From: Rossellomorea sp. BNER
GTDB taxonomy: Bacteria > Bacillota > Bacilli > Bacillales > Bacillaceae_B
DNA: 64,000 nucleotides
NCBI GenBank assembly: GCA_024213275.1
Contig: JANAVG010000004.1
Span: 189,759-253,758, forward strand
Direction of reading: 5' to 3'
The notes under the pieces are model-generated. The model was not told the origin of the DNA and did no database searches. It saw only the letters and a list, made by a program, of their open reading frames with translations. The position numbers and the translations under genes are program-made. Positions within the stretch are counted from its first letter, which is position 1; the number at the start of each line of letters is the position of its first letter. Below, one piece after another: positions 8,361 to 17,411 of this stretch.

Positions 8361-8388
8361 TTGTGTTCTACTTTCATCCTCCTATAAT
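8361..8388 (+). promoter_or_regulatory. Sigma-A promoter of the nirB operon
   Basis: TTGTGT at 8361-8366 and a perfect TATAAT at 8383-8388 with a 16-base spacer. The weak -35 box fits an activator-dependent promoter below the TnrA box. Confidence 0.65.
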
Positions 8389-8436
8389 TAATAACTATAT
8401 TCAATCCCTATATTAATTACGAATGGAGGTCATTTC

Positions 8437-10848
8437 GTGTTAAAGCAAAAAATAGTGCTCATCGGGAATGGTATGGCAGGTATTCGGTGTGTGGAAGAGA
8501 TACTGAAAATAGACCCAAATAGCTTTGAAATCACCATTTTCGGAAGTGAGCCCTATCCAAACTATGATCGGATTCAGCTATCTAAAGTTTTGCAAGGAGA
8601 TACAAAAATCGATGATATCACATTAAATGATTGGGGTTGGTACAAGAAAAATAATATTCTCCTTTATTCTGACGAAACTGCGATCAAAGTTGATACAGGG
8701 AAGAAAAAAGTTTATTCAGACAAAAATCGCGTGGCCGAATACGATCAATTAATTTTGGCGACAGGATCGATCCCCTTCATTCTTCCGATACCAGGGGCAG
8801 ATAAGGAGGGAGTTACAGCATTCCGTGATATTAAAGACTGTCATAAAATGACGGAATACTCTTTAAAATACAAAAAGGCAGTAGTCATCGGTGGCGGGTT
8901 ATTAGGGCTTGAGGCTGCAAGAGGGCTGTTGCATTTAGGAATGGAGGTGGATGTGGTCCATCTTTCTGATTATTTAATGGATAGGCAATTGGATAAAACA
9001 GCTGGTAAATTGCTTCAAAAGGAACTCGAAAGCGAAGGAATGAATTTCTTGTTGGAAAAACAAACAGAGGAAATATTGGGTGGAAAGCATGTTAAAGGAA
9101 TTCGATTTCATGATGGTGAAGAGATCAACGCTGATTTAGTAGTGATGGCTGTTGGGATTAAACCGAATATCCAAATTGCTCTTGAAAGTAAAATTCCAGT
9201 AAATCGCGGAATAATGGTTAATGACTATTTGGAAACAGAAATACCTAACGTTTATGCAGTCGGCGAATGTGCTGAGCACCGTGGAATGGTCTATGGATTA
9301 GTTGCCCCGCTTTATGAGCAGGGGAAAGTTTTAGCCCAAAGAATTTGCGGAAAGGGTGGAGATTTTTACGAGGGGTCTGTCCTTTCTACACAACTAAAGG
9401 TTTCTGGGGTAGATGTATTTTCTGCAGGTGAAATCATTGAGATGGATGAGTCGAAATCAATTAAAGAGTTTAACGATTGGACGGGAACTTATAAGAAGAT
9501 CCTCATTCAGGATGGAAAAATAACAGGGGCCGTATTGTTTGGCGATATAAGTGAAAGCAGTAAATTGTTAAGAATGATCAATCGTGCAGCAGATGTTTCT
9601 GAATATCTCGAATCGCCGACGAGGGAAACATCAAGTACTAGTTTCGTAGCAACGATGCCTGATGAAGAATTGATATGTGGTTGTAATGGTGTAACAAAAG
9701 GGGTCGTTGTCCAGGCGATTGGATCTCAAGGCTTGACTAGCCTAGAAGAAGTAAAAGGCTGCACAAATGCTTCGAGGTCATGTGGTGGATGTAAGCCGTT
9801 AGTTGCCGAGCTTCTAGAGATGACGCTAGGGGAAGAAATAAGCGCGAATCAAAGGGAGTCCATCTGCAGCTGTACTACATTATCCAGAGATGAGGTTGTC
9901 CAGGAAATTAGAGAGAAGCATCTAACTCATACCCTTGAAGTGATGAATGTTCTTGGGTGGAGCACAAGTGAGGGGTGCTCCAAATGTAAACCTGCATTGA
10001 ATTACTATTTAGGAATGATCCATCCAACTGAATATAAGGATGAAAGAGAATCGCGTTACGTCAATGAACGGCTCCACGCAAATATTCAAAAAGACGGTAC
10101 CTATTCCGTTGTGCCAAGAATGTACGGGGGTGTCACGAATGCTAATGATTTACGGAAAATAGCTGATGTTGCTGACAAATACAATGTTAAGTTAATCAAA
10201 CTTACAGGGGGGCAGCGGATTGATTTATTTGGAGTGGAAAAGGCAGACCTTCCAAGCATTTGGTCGGATCTTGATATGCCATCCGGGTTTGCTTACGGAA
10301 AAACACTTCGAACGGTAAAAACATGTGTAGGGGAAAACTTTTGCCGCTTTGGCACGCAAGATTCCATTGGACTCGGAATTAAATTAGAGAAGAAATTTGA
10401 ACGGATCGGTACTCCTCACAAGTTTAAAATGGGTGTTTCAGCTTGTCCCCGGAACTGTGCTGAGGCAGGAATTAAAGATGTTGGCATTGTAGGTGTTGAT
10501 GGTGCATGGGAAATTTATGTCGGAGGAAACGGTGGAACTCACTTAAGAGCTGCGGATTTATTGTGCAAGGTGAAGACAGATGAGGAAGTCGTTGAAATGA
10601 CAGGTGCATTCTTTCAATATTACCGGGAGACGGCAAACTATTTAGAGAGAACCGCACCATGGGTAGAACGACTTGGGCTAGCTTCGATTCAAGCGGTTAT
10701 TGAAGATGAGCAAAGTCGAAGGGAGCTAAATCAGCGGTTAAATGAGGCATTATCTATTGTAAAAGATCCATGGAAAGAAGTACTGAACAACGAAGAGATC
10801 CAAAAGGAATTATATCAAAATGTTAAGGTCCCGGTGGAAACAAAATAA
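8437..10848 (+). CDS. nirB: Assimilatory nitrite reductase [NAD(P)H] large subunit
   Basis: An 803-residue enzyme close to B. subtilis NasD in length. In order: FAD-binding pyridine nucleotide-disulfide oxidoreductase (GNGMAG at 10-15, NAD loop GGGLLG near 152-157), two BFD-like [2Fe-2S] regions (CGC near 415 with CGGC near 450; CSC near 476 with CSKC near 513), and the siroheme/[4Fe-4S] half with cysteines 630, 636, 670 and 674 (TCVGENFC, SACPRNC). It reduces nitrite to ammonium with six electrons. GTG 8437 lies 6 bases after GGAGGT. Also known as nasD in Bacillus. Confidence 0.96.
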   Translation: MLKQKIVLIGNGMAGIRCVEEILKIDPNSFEITIFGSEPYPNYDRIQLSKVLQGDTKIDDITLNDWGWYKKNNILLYSDETAIKVDTGKKKVYSDKNRVAEYDQLILATGSIPFILPIPGADKEGVTAFRDIKDCHKMTEYSLKYKKAVVIGGGLLGLEAARGLLHLGMEVDVVHLSDYLMDRQLDKTAGKLLQKELESEGMNFLLEKQTEEILGGKHVKGIRFHDGEEINADLVVMAVGIKPNIQIALESKIPVNRGIMVNDYLETEIPNVYAVGECAEHRGMVYGLVAPLYEQGKVLAQRICGKGGDFYEGSVLSTQLKVSGVDVFSAGEIIEMDESKSIKEFNDWTGTYKKILIQDGKITGAVLFGDISESSKLLRMINRAADVSEYLESPTRETSSTSFVATMPDEELICGCNGVTKGVVVQAIGSQGLTSLEEVKGCTNASRSCGGCKPLVAELLEMTLGEEISANQRESICSCTTLSRDEVVQEIREKHLTHTLEVMNVLGWSTSEGCSKCKPALNYYLGMIHPTEYKDERESRYVNERLHANIQKDGTYSVVPRMYGGVTNANDLRKIADVADKYNVKLIKLTGGQRIDLFGVEKADLPSIWSDLDMPSGFAYGKTLRTVKTCVGENFCRFGTQDSIGLGIKLEKKFERIGTPHKFKMGVSACPRNCAEAGIKDVGIVGVDGAWEIYVGGNGGTHLRAADLLCKVKTDEEVVEMTGAFFQYYRETANYLERTAPWVERLGLASIQAVIEDEQSRRELNQRLNEALSIVKDPWKEVLNNEEIQKELYQNVKVPVETK

Positions 10849-10869
10849 AATGAATGGGGGAAAGCCGTT

Positions 10870-11196
10870 ATGAATAAAACGCTTCAACGGAAGAAAGTAA
10901 CCACCATGAGTGAACTGCCCCAACATCTTGGAAAAACAGTCCGTATTGGCTCCCTTGAGATTGCTCTTTTTCATTTAGCGAATGGTGAAGTTCGTGCTAT
11001 TGAAAATCGTTGTCCCCATAAAGGGGGAGTTCTCGCGGAAGGGATGATAAGCGGTGAGCATGTCTTTTGTCCCATGCACGATTGGAAAATCAATATTTTC
11101 GATGGGAATGTTCAAAGTCCAGATAGAGGCTGCGTAAAAACATTTGAGATTGAAATAGACAATGACGATGTATATATCATTCTGAATAATGAATAA
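10870..11196 (+). CDS. nirD: Nitrite reductase small subunit, Rieske type
   Basis: A 108-residue Rieske-fold protein (NasE in Bacillus). The cluster ligands are visible as CPHKGG and CPMHDW, giving two Cys and two His for a [2Fe-2S] centre. It partners the large subunit in cytoplasmic nitrite reduction. It starts 21 bases after nirB behind a GGGGGAAA ribosome site; the ATG at 10906 is a less likely alternative. Its stop is 23 bases before the transporter start. Confidence 0.94.
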   Translation: MNKTLQRKKVTTMSELPQHLGKTVRIGSLEIALFHLANGEVRAIENRCPHKGGVLAEGMISGEHVFCPMHDWKINIFDGNVQSPDRGCVKTFEIEIDNDDVYIILNNE

Positions 11197-11219
11197 GTGT
11201 TGTGGAAAGGAGATTACTA

Positions 11220-12068
11220 GTGACATATGTTAAGTCCGAACAAGTTGTAGACAATATGATTCATTCAGGAGTGGCAAAATCAACATTACCAATTCAAGAC
11301 CTCCTTATTAGAGGGGCATTAGCTGGCGCACTCCTGGGTTTTGGCACTACCTTGGCATTTACTGCAGAAACTCAAACTCAAATGGGGATTATAGGCGCCT
11401 TACTTTTCCCCGCTTGTTTTGTCATCGTTATTCTTCTTGGATTAGAGCTGGTTACAGGAAGCTTTGCCTTAATCCCTGTAGCTGTCTTAGCAGGAAAAGT
11501 AACTTGGAGACAAATGATCTATAACTGGTTTTGGGTCATTATAGGTCATTTAGTCGGCGGCTTTTTTTATGCTTTATTATATGTGGTTTCAGCTACTCAT
11601 TTTGGTCATATAGAGGATCATGCTGTAGTCCAAAAGATTATAAATGTGGCTGAGGCGAAAACATTAGGATATGCAATGTTAGGCACTGAAGGATTAATCG
11701 TTGTTTTTGTAAAAGCCATCCTTTGTAACTGGATGGTGACGTTAGGAGCAGTGATGGCGATGACCTCGCAATCAACGTTTGGGAAAATAGCGGCAATGTG
11801 GCTTCCGATATTAATCTTTTTTGCCCAAGGGTTTGAACATGCGGTGGTCAATATGTTTGTGATCCCAGCTGGAATGATGCTAGGTGCTGATATTACGGTA
11901 TCGGATTGGTGGTTGTGGAATCAGGTTCCAGTCATCATTGGAAATCTTGTTGGTGGAGCGCTGTTTACTGGTCTTGCCTTATATACGACATATCGAAAAG
12001 CAGAATCAAAAAAAGTTATAGAAAAGGAAAAAGCGAAAACACCTGTAACAAGCATGCAAAGAGGTTAA
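11220..12068 (+). CDS. Formate/nitrite transporter family channel (NirC-like)
   Basis: A 282-residue FNT-family membrane protein with six hydrophobic segments. Family signatures include the helix-breaking loops around GLELVTGSF and LCNWMVTLG, and the late FEHAVVNMF. Upstream in-frame GTG 11202 lies within the ribosome site GGAAAGGAG, so GTG 11220, 7 bases after it, is chosen. FNT proteins are pentameric channels for formate, nitrite or hydrosulfide. The position behind nirBD and ahead of siroheme genes indicates nitrite uptake. Confidence 0.93.
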   Translation: MTYVKSEQVVDNMIHSGVAKSTLPIQDLLIRGALAGALLGFGTTLAFTAETQTQMGIIGALLFPACFVIVILLGLELVTGSFALIPVAVLAGKVTWRQMIYNWFWVIIGHLVGGFFYALLYVVSATHFGHIEDHAVVQKIINVAEAKTLGYAMLGTEGLIVVFVKAILCNWMVTLGAVMAMTSQSTFGKIAAMWLPILIFFAQGFEHAVVNMFVIPAGMMLGADITVSDWWLWNQVPVIIGNLVGGALFTGLALYTTYRKAESKKVIEKEKAKTPVTSMQRG

Positions 12069-12083
12069 GGGGGTCTTTAGTAG

Positions 12084-12869
12084 GTGGGAAAAGTATACTT
12101 AGTCGGAGCGGGTCCTGGAGATCCTGACTTAATAACGGTGAAAGCACTAAAGTGTATTCAAGTAGCAGATGTTATTTTATATGATAGGTTGGTCAATAAA
12201 AGTTTATTAGATGCAGCAAATCCAGATGCGACACTTGTCTATTGTGGTAAGCTCCCCAGTCATCATTTGATGAAACAGGAGACCATTCATCATCTTTTGG
12301 TTAAATATGCGAAGCAAGGCAAAGTAGTTACTCGTTTAAAGGGAGGGGATCCTTTTGTATTTGGCAGGGGAGCAGAGGAAGCAGAAGTTCTAGTGAAAAG
12401 TGGAATTTCATTTGAAGTGATTCCTGGGATTACAGCTGGGATTGCTGCCCCGGCATATGCTGGAATTCCTGTTACACACCGTAATATGGGGAGTTCGTTT
12501 GCGGTTATAACTGGACATGGGCGTGAAGGAAAGCCAAATGGGATCAATTGGGGGCAGATTGCAGGTAGTGTAGATACATTACTTATTTATATGGGGATCG
12601 GTAATCTAGCTGCTATCTGTGATGAACTACGTAATCATGGAAAAAACCCCAATACTCCAGTTGCATTAATCCATTGGGGGACAACCACCGAACAACGGAC
12701 TGTAACAGGAACACTTCGTACAATTGTAGATATAGTAAATAAAGAAAAGATTGAAAACCCAAGCATGATCGTTATAGGTGAAGTCGTTAGATTAAGAGAT
12801 AAAATCGCCTGGTTCAAAGAAAGGGACTTAACGGAAACCCATTTAGTATTGGCAGGGGATGGTTTATGA
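12084..12869 (+). CDS. nasF: Uroporphyrinogen-III C-methyltransferase (SUMT)
   Basis: A 261-residue SUMT/CobA enzyme. It shows the SAM-binding start VGAGPGDPDLIT, the conserved block LKGGDPFVFGRGAEE near residue 87, and the GITAGIAAPAYAGIPVTHR block near 120. It methylates uroporphyrinogen III twice to precorrin-2, the first siroheme step. GTG 12084 is preceded by AAGGGGG at 10 bases. B. subtilis NasF has the same place at the end of a nas operon. Its stop overlaps the next gene by 4 bases. Confidence 0.94.
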   Translation: MGKVYLVGAGPGDPDLITVKALKCIQVADVILYDRLVNKSLLDAANPDATLVYCGKLPSHHLMKQETIHHLLVKYAKQGKVVTRLKGGDPFVFGRGAEEAEVLVKSGISFEVIPGITAGIAAPAYAGIPVTHRNMGSSFAVITGHGREGKPNGINWGQIAGSVDTLLIYMGIGNLAAICDELRNHGKNPNTPVALIHWGTTTEQRTVTGTLRTIVDIVNKEKIENPSMIVIGEVVRLRDKIAWFKERDLTETHLVLAGDGL

Positions 12870-13627
12870 ATGCCGTCCTTTATGTTTGTCATGGTAGCCG
12901 AGTAATGGAAGGGTGTAAGCAAGCGATTGAATTTGTTCAGAAAATCCAGAAACGTGTTTCCGTCCCCATTCAAGAAATTAGTTTCTTAGAATTGGCAATG
13001 CCTACAATTGAAGAAGGTTTTGCCCAGTGCATTAAAAAAGGTGCAACCGAAATAGTTGTTATCCCAGTCTTTTTATTAGCGGCTAGTCATGTTAAAAATG
13101 ATATTCCCAAAAAACTGAAATTGATGAAAACCTGTTATCCGAATGTTCAGATTTCTTTTGGAAACCCATTTGGTGTTCATGAAAGAATGATAGATATTTT
13201 ACTTGATAGGATAGAAGAGAAAGGCACGAATGTGGAAGCAAAGATAGCTATCTTACTAGTAGGACGAGGAAGTACGGATCCAGATACGATCGATAATTTT
13301 GAAGAAATCATCAACCTCTTTCACTCTAAAACAAACTACTCTTATGTGAAAAAATGCTTTCTAGCTGCCGCTGATCCTCTTTTTGAAGAAATATTAGAAG
13401 ATACTTTAAGTAGAAATGTAGATTTCATTATTGTGATTCCCTATTTATTATTTACTGGCAGATTAGTCAAAGGAATGAAAAAGACGATCCTTTCAATGTC
13501 AGCAGATAAGGAGATTATTTTGTGTGATTATTTAGGTTTCCATCCATACTTAGAAGAAATATTGGTAGAGAGAGTGAATGAAACAGTAGAGCAGAGAGGA
13601 ATTCCAAGATGTCATCCGGCAACTTGA
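12866..13627 (+). CDS. sirB: Sirohydrochlorin ferrochelatase (CbiX/SirB type), 3' end altered
   Basis: A 253-residue two-domain CbiX-type chelatase. The N-terminal metal-site motif VCHGSR and the repeat half starting ILLVGRGSTDPD near residue 130 are visible. It inserts iron into sirohydrochlorin to finish siroheme. It overlaps nasF by ATGA. The last 7 or so codons (after about base 13606) are read in a shifted frame from a transposase remnant, so the natural C-terminus seems to have been replaced; only a few residues are lost and activity is probably kept. Confidence 0.88.
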   Translation: MNAVLYVCHGSRVMEGCKQAIEFVQKIQKRVSVPIQEISFLELAMPTIEEGFAQCIKKGATEIVVIPVFLLAASHVKNDIPKKLKLMKTCYPNVQISFGNPFGVHERMIDILLDRIEEKGTNVEAKIAILLVGRGSTDPDTIDNFEEIINLFHSKTNYSYVKKCFLAAADPLFEEILEDTLSRNVDFIIVIPYLLFTGRLVKGMKKTILSMSADKEIILCDYLGFHPYLEEILVERVNETVEQRGIPRCHPAT

Positions 13628-13848
13628 ACGATGGAACGGGCGCCATTCCAATCCATATGGGAGTTCAGAAGACTTTCCAGATCAATTACTTTATATCAGA
13701 TGCAGGTTATGACTACTCACCAATCTATAAACAGCTCTATTGGATGAAAAGCTACTCGATCCTTACTTACAAAGAAAGTATTAGCATAAGAAAAAAGAGG
13801 ATGTTGAAATTGGCTCAAATCAAGGAATGCGATGATTATTTTAAGTAA
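13609..13848 (+). pseudogene. Transposase remnant (DDE type, internal fragment)
   Basis: The 79-codon frame encodes a stretch that resembles the DDE-core region of common Bacillus transposases: SSGNLNDGTGAIP, then ISDAGYDYSPIYKQLYWM and SILTYK, matching the remembered pattern SGNxNDGxxAIP...DAGYDYxPIYxQ...IAYN. Both ends of a transposase gene are missing and the C-terminal 25 residues no longer look related. It overlaps the end of sirB by 19 bases in another frame. No inverted repeats were found. It is a relic of an insertion, not a working gene. Confidence 0.7.
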
Positions 13849-13929
13849 AAATAGTGGATGGTATTAACTTTTGGCAAAATGAAAAGGTTCAAGGTTTCAG
13901 AATAAAGTTTAAAATTTAGAAAGTTTTTA

Positions 13930-13958
13930 TTGACAAAGATGAAAATTTGATTTAAATT
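13930..13958 (+). promoter_or_regulatory. Promoter of the manganese transporter operon
   Basis: A perfect TTGACA at 13930-13935 and TAAATT at 13953-13958 with a 17-base spacer; the -10 box runs into the first MntR-like operator. Confidence 0.6.
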
Positions 13959-13979
13959 TTGTGCATAGGAAACTTTTTT
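13957..13979. promoter_or_regulatory. MntR-like operator 1
   Basis: GTGCATAGGAAACTTT within a T-rich frame resembles the B. subtilis MntR operators (core TTTGC-N3-AGGGAAAC). It overlaps the start region of the promoter, suited to Mn(II)-dependent repression. Confidence 0.6.
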
Positions 13980-14033
13980 ATAAAGAGGCATAAATTATGA
14001 CTATTACTAAATCAGTCATTTTCTTTTTTACCT

Positions 14034-14060
14034 AAAAGTTGCACAAGGGAAACTTTTGTT
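14034..14060. promoter_or_regulatory. MntR-like operator 2
   Basis: TTGCACAAGGGAAACTTTTG is an even closer match to the MntR core than operator 1 and lies in the leader, about 50 bases before the ATPase start. Confidence 0.65.
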
Positions 14061-14107
14061 TATTAAGTTAATGTTTTTTGTCCAATGCATAAGAGAGGAG
14101 TGTCATT

Positions 14108-14857
14108 ATGACAAATACAGTACTGTCCGTAAATGAATTACACGTATCATACCTTGGAAATCAAGCATTAAAGAAAATTTCATTTGATCTTGATCAAGGA
14201 AGTTTGGCAGGGATTATCGGCCCAAATGGGGCGGGGAAATCGACCCTAATTAAAGCGATGATTGGGCTTATTCCATCTGATCAAGGAAACGTGAGGATCT
14301 TAGGAGAAGCGGTAAAAAAAATTCGAAAGCGGGTCGCATATGTCCCACAACGCAATGATATTGATTGGAATTTTCCCATTCACGTACTAGATGCTGTCCT
14401 AATTGGAACTTACCCTAACCTTCGTTTATTCCAAAAACCGAAGAAAAAAGAGCGTGATTGGGCTTATGAATGTCTAAAGCGTGTAGGTATGGAAGATTTC
14501 AGTAAACGTCAAATTGGAGAATTATCTGGAGGTCAGCAACAACGCGTGTTCCTTGCCCGTGCTCTTGCACAAAGAGCAGACTTGTTCTTTTTAGATGAGC
14601 CATTCGTAGGTGTCGATATTCAAAGTGAAGAAACGATCATTCAAATTTTAAAAGAACTACAGTTAGAAGGAAAAACTACACTCGTCGTTCATCATGATTT
14701 AAGCAAGGCGAACGTTTATTTCGATGAATTGGTCTTATTAAACAAAGAACTGATTGCAAAAGGGAGAGTGTCTGAGGTATTAAGCTCTAACCTAATTCAA
14801 AAAGCGTATGGAAACCCACTTGCGTTTATGAATGAACGAGAGGTGAGTTCACGATGA
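14108..14857 (+). CDS. mntB: Manganese ABC transporter, ATP-binding protein
   Basis: A 249-residue ABC ATPase of the metal-ion (Mn/Zn/Fe) class. Walker A GPNGAGKST lies at 38-46, the signature LSGGQQQR near 139, Walker B LFFLDEP near 160, and the switch histidine in VVHHD near 190. It drives uptake of a divalent metal with the permease and lipoprotein encoded next; it overlaps the permease by 4 bases. MntR-like operators upstream and the binding protein without a His-rich loop support manganese rather than zinc. The gene letter follows B. subtilis usage. Confidence 0.9.
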   Translation: MTNTVLSVNELHVSYLGNQALKKISFDLDQGSLAGIIGPNGAGKSTLIKAMIGLIPSDQGNVRILGEAVKKIRKRVAYVPQRNDIDWNFPIHVLDAVLIGTYPNLRLFQKPKKKERDWAYECLKRVGMEDFSKRQIGELSGGQQQRVFLARALAQRADLFFLDEPFVGVDIQSEETIIQILKELQLEGKTTLVVHHDLSKANVYFDELVLLNKELIAKGRVSEVLSSNLIQKAYGNPLAFMNEREVSSR

Positions 14858-15711
14858 ACTTTATCGAAGCCATTATTCAATATGATTTTCTTCAAAAAGC
14901 GTTGATCACGTCTGTTATGGTTGGAATTATCTGTGGTGTCATCGGGTGCTTTATTATTTTAAGGGGAATGGCGTTAATGGGGGATGCGATCTCACACGCA
15001 GTCCTTCCAGGTGTTGCGATTTCCTACATGTTTGGGATTAACTTCTTTGTTGGTGCTGTCGCTTCAGGGGTCCTTACGGCGATTGCCATAGGATTCGTCA
15101 GCCAAAATAGCAGATTGAAAAATGACACCTCCATCGGGATCATGTTCACCTCTGCGTTTGCAGCAGGAATTATCCTGATTACGTTTATGAAAAGCAGTAC
15201 CGACCTATACCATATCTTATTCGGTAATGTTCTCGCAGTAAGACCTTCTGATATGTGGGTAACACTTGGAATCGGTTTGCTTGTTATCTCATCCGTTTAT
15301 TTGTTTTATAAGGAATTATTGGTGACATCATTCGATCCGACAATGGCCGATGCATATGGATTATCCACTAAGGTGATTCATTATTTGTTGATGACGATGC
15401 TTACGATGGTGACGGTTGCCTCACTGCAAACAGTTGGAATCGTTCTCGTTGTCGCGATGCTAATAACGCCAGCTGCAACAGCTTACTTACTAACAGACCG
15501 GCTTTCTGTGATGATTTACCTTGCTGCGAGCTTCGGTGCTATTGCTGCGATCATCGGCTTGTACTTCAGCTTTACGTATAATTTGTCTTCCGGTGCAACA
15601 ATTGTACTCGTTTCAACATTGATGTTCATCGCTGTGTTTTTATTTTCACCAAAGCACGGTTTTGTCAGAAAACTTATCAAATCAAAGAGAAATGCGACAA
15701 CTATAGGGTAG
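14854..15711 (+). CDS. mntC: Manganese ABC transporter, permease
   Basis: A 285-residue ABC-3 type permease with about eight membrane segments. The conserved family stretch GDAISHAVLPGVAISYMFG lies near residue 45, and the coupling region near DPTMADAYGLST (about 165-177). B. subtilis has two permease genes (mntC, mntD); only one is found here, so the transporter is probably homodimeric in the membrane. A GAGGTG ribosome site lies inside the end of the ATPase gene. Confidence 0.9.
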   Translation: MNFIEAIIQYDFLQKALITSVMVGIICGVIGCFIILRGMALMGDAISHAVLPGVAISYMFGINFFVGAVASGVLTAIAIGFVSQNSRLKNDTSIGIMFTSAFAAGIILITFMKSSTDLYHILFGNVLAVRPSDMWVTLGIGLLVISSVYLFYKELLVTSFDPTMADAYGLSTKVIHYLLMTMLTMVTVASLQTVGIVLVVAMLITPAATAYLLTDRLSVMIYLAASFGAIAAIIGLYFSFTYNLSSGATIVLVSTLMFIAVFLFSPKHGFVRKLIKSKRNATTIG

Positions 15712-15727
15712 AAAAGGGGGAGTGAAA

Positions 15728-16672
15728 ATGTTAAAAACATTTTATTCGATATTTATTGGGGTGTCGATGACTTTATTGCTTGTTGCCTGTAATGGTGAGA
15801 AGGCTTCAAGCGACGAGAGCTCGGATAAGGTTCAAGTCGTTACAACCTACTCGATTCTTTATGACATAGTAAAGAACATTGGGGGAGATCAGGTCGAAGT
15901 GCACAGTATGGTCCCATTTGGGGCAAACCCTCATGAATACGATCCATTACCAGAGGATGTAAAAAAGACCGCTGATGCAGACGTTGTTTTTTACAATGGC
16001 TTGAACTTGGAAGCAGGAAACAGCTGGTTTGAAAAACTTCTAGGTACAACCGGGAAATCCGGTAAAGACGCACCTGTCTTTCGGTTAAGTGAAGGAGTAG
16101 AACCGAAATATTTAACGACAAAGGGTAAGGAAGGGCAAGAAGATCCGCATGCATGGCTGAATATTGAAAATGGGATTCAATATGCAAAAAATGCCCGTGA
16201 CGCTTTGATTAAGATTGATCCTAACAACAAAGAAGTTTACGAAAAAAATGCAAAGGATTATATTAATGAATTGAGTGCATTGCATGAAGAGGCGAAAAAA
16301 GGGTTTGCTAATATTCCTGAGAATGAGCGCTATTTAGTTACAAGTGAAGGAGCCTTCAAGTATTTTAGCGATGCATATAATATTAAAGCAGGATACATCT
16401 GGGAGATTAATGCAGAAAACCAAGGATCACCTGATCAAATTAGGCAGGTTATCGATTTAATTAATGAAAAGGATATCAACGTACTCTTTCTGGAAACAAG
16501 TATCGACCCTCGTAGTATGGAAACGGTATCCCGCGAAACGGGTGTACCGATTGGTGGTAAGGTTTTCACCGATTCACTGGGTAAACCAGGTGAAGATGGT
16601 GATACTTATATCGGTATGATGAAGTGGAATATCAAAACAATCGCGGATCAAATTAAAAAGCATAGTAAATGA
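15728..16672 (+). CDS. mntA: Manganese-binding lipoprotein
   Basis: A 314-residue cluster-9 binding protein. The signal peptide ends in the lipobox LLVAC (Cys near 21 from the ATG). Metal ligands fit the Mn class: His in GANPHEYDP, His in EDPHAWLN, Glu in TSEGAFKYF and Asp in FTDSLG; the acidic His-rich loop of zinc-type proteins is absent. The in-frame GTG 15722 touches the AGGGGGA ribosome site, so ATG 15728 at 6 bases is chosen. It is anchored on the outer face of the membrane and delivers Mn(II) to MntBC. Confidence 0.92.
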   Translation: MLKTFYSIFIGVSMTLLLVACNGEKASSDESSDKVQVVTTYSILYDIVKNIGGDQVEVHSMVPFGANPHEYDPLPEDVKKTADADVVFYNGLNLEAGNSWFEKLLGTTGKSGKDAPVFRLSEGVEPKYLTTKGKEGQEDPHAWLNIENGIQYAKNARDALIKIDPNNKEVYEKNAKDYINELSALHEEAKKGFANIPENERYLVTSEGAFKYFSDAYNIKAGYIWEINAENQGSPDQIRQVIDLINEKDINVLFLETSIDPRSMETVSRETGVPIGGKVFTDSLGKPGEDGDTYIGMMKWNIKTIADQIKKHSK

Positions 16673-16756
16673 TTCTCCTATTTCTGCAGGAGTGTTAGAT
16701 GTAGCTTTTTAGTAAATTGAAGTGATAGATTCGAACGTTAAATTAGATGTATAAAT

Positions 16757-16788
16757 AAAACTGCTTCCGAGGTCTTGGAGGCAGTTTT
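16757..16788. terminator. Bidirectional terminator
   Basis: AAAACTGC and GCAGTTTT pair with an extension TCC/GGA around a 7 to 8-base loop. It lies between the convergent mntA and the small membrane protein gene. Confidence 0.8.
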
Positions 16789-16825
16789 CAATTCAACGAA
16801 ATGATATCCCTTTAACCCACTAAAC

Positions 16826-17320
16826 TTAAATCTCTAGTACTCCCTTAATAGTTGATAAAACCTCTTTCATTTCCGCATCTTTTCCCGACTGATCCAAATT
16901 AAACCATGATATCGCTGGAATAATTAATACTAGGCATATTACCACCGGAATAATCGCCCATTTTGAATAAGAAGTGAAGTCCTTTATCATTACTCCAAGA
17001 ATAAACGAAATCACAGCGGTGAAGACGCTTATGATTAAGGGGGATGGGAAATGATTACGATTCATTTCTTCCTGATAGATAATAAGAGAATTCACCTTTA
17101 CTTTTAATAGTCTTTTCTCTGCTGAATTCAATTTACTTATCCCCTTATCTAGTAATTGTAAATCTCTATAGAAGGTAGGGATGTATTTCTTATTTTGAGG
17201 TCTCTGGTTTTCATTGTTCTTTGCAAGGTAATTTTGAAACTCAAACAGAAACTGTTCGATTTCGGGTTCTTGTAAGATCTGACTAAATTCATCACCAACG
17301 ATCCTATTACTTGAATCCAA
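16826..17320 (-). CDS. Small membrane protein of unknown function
   Basis: A 164-residue protein that I do not recognise. It has a soluble, charged N-terminal part (about 1-95), then two membrane segments (SPLIISVFTAVISFILGVMI and WAIIPVVICLVLIIPAI) and a short C-terminal tail. The ATG at 17359 lies upstream of the ribosome site; TTG 17320, 6 bases after GGAGGTG, is the better start. It is transcribed in the same direction as the CPBP protease, about 90 bases behind it. Confidence 0.7.
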   Translation of the reverse strand: MDSSNRIVGDEFSQILQEPEIEQFLFEFQNYLAKNNENQRPQNKKYIPTFYRDLQLLDKGISKLNSAEKRLLKVKVNSLIIYQEEMNRNHFPSPLIISVFTAVISFILGVMIKDFTSYSKWAIIPVVICLVLIIPAISWFNLDQSGKDAEMKEVLSTIKGVLEI

Positions 17321-17411
17321 AGTATGCACCTCCAGAATGGTTCCCTTTGAATTTACCATTCTATGAAAGAAAGCAAATTCCTTTTAAATGTCTCAAAATC
17401 ACTTAGGAGAC

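Noticed and set aside
14854..16672. Zinc (ZnuABC) transporter
   Set aside because: The binding protein lacks the His-rich acidic loop, the ligand set fits manganese and the operators resemble MntR sites rather than Zur boxes.
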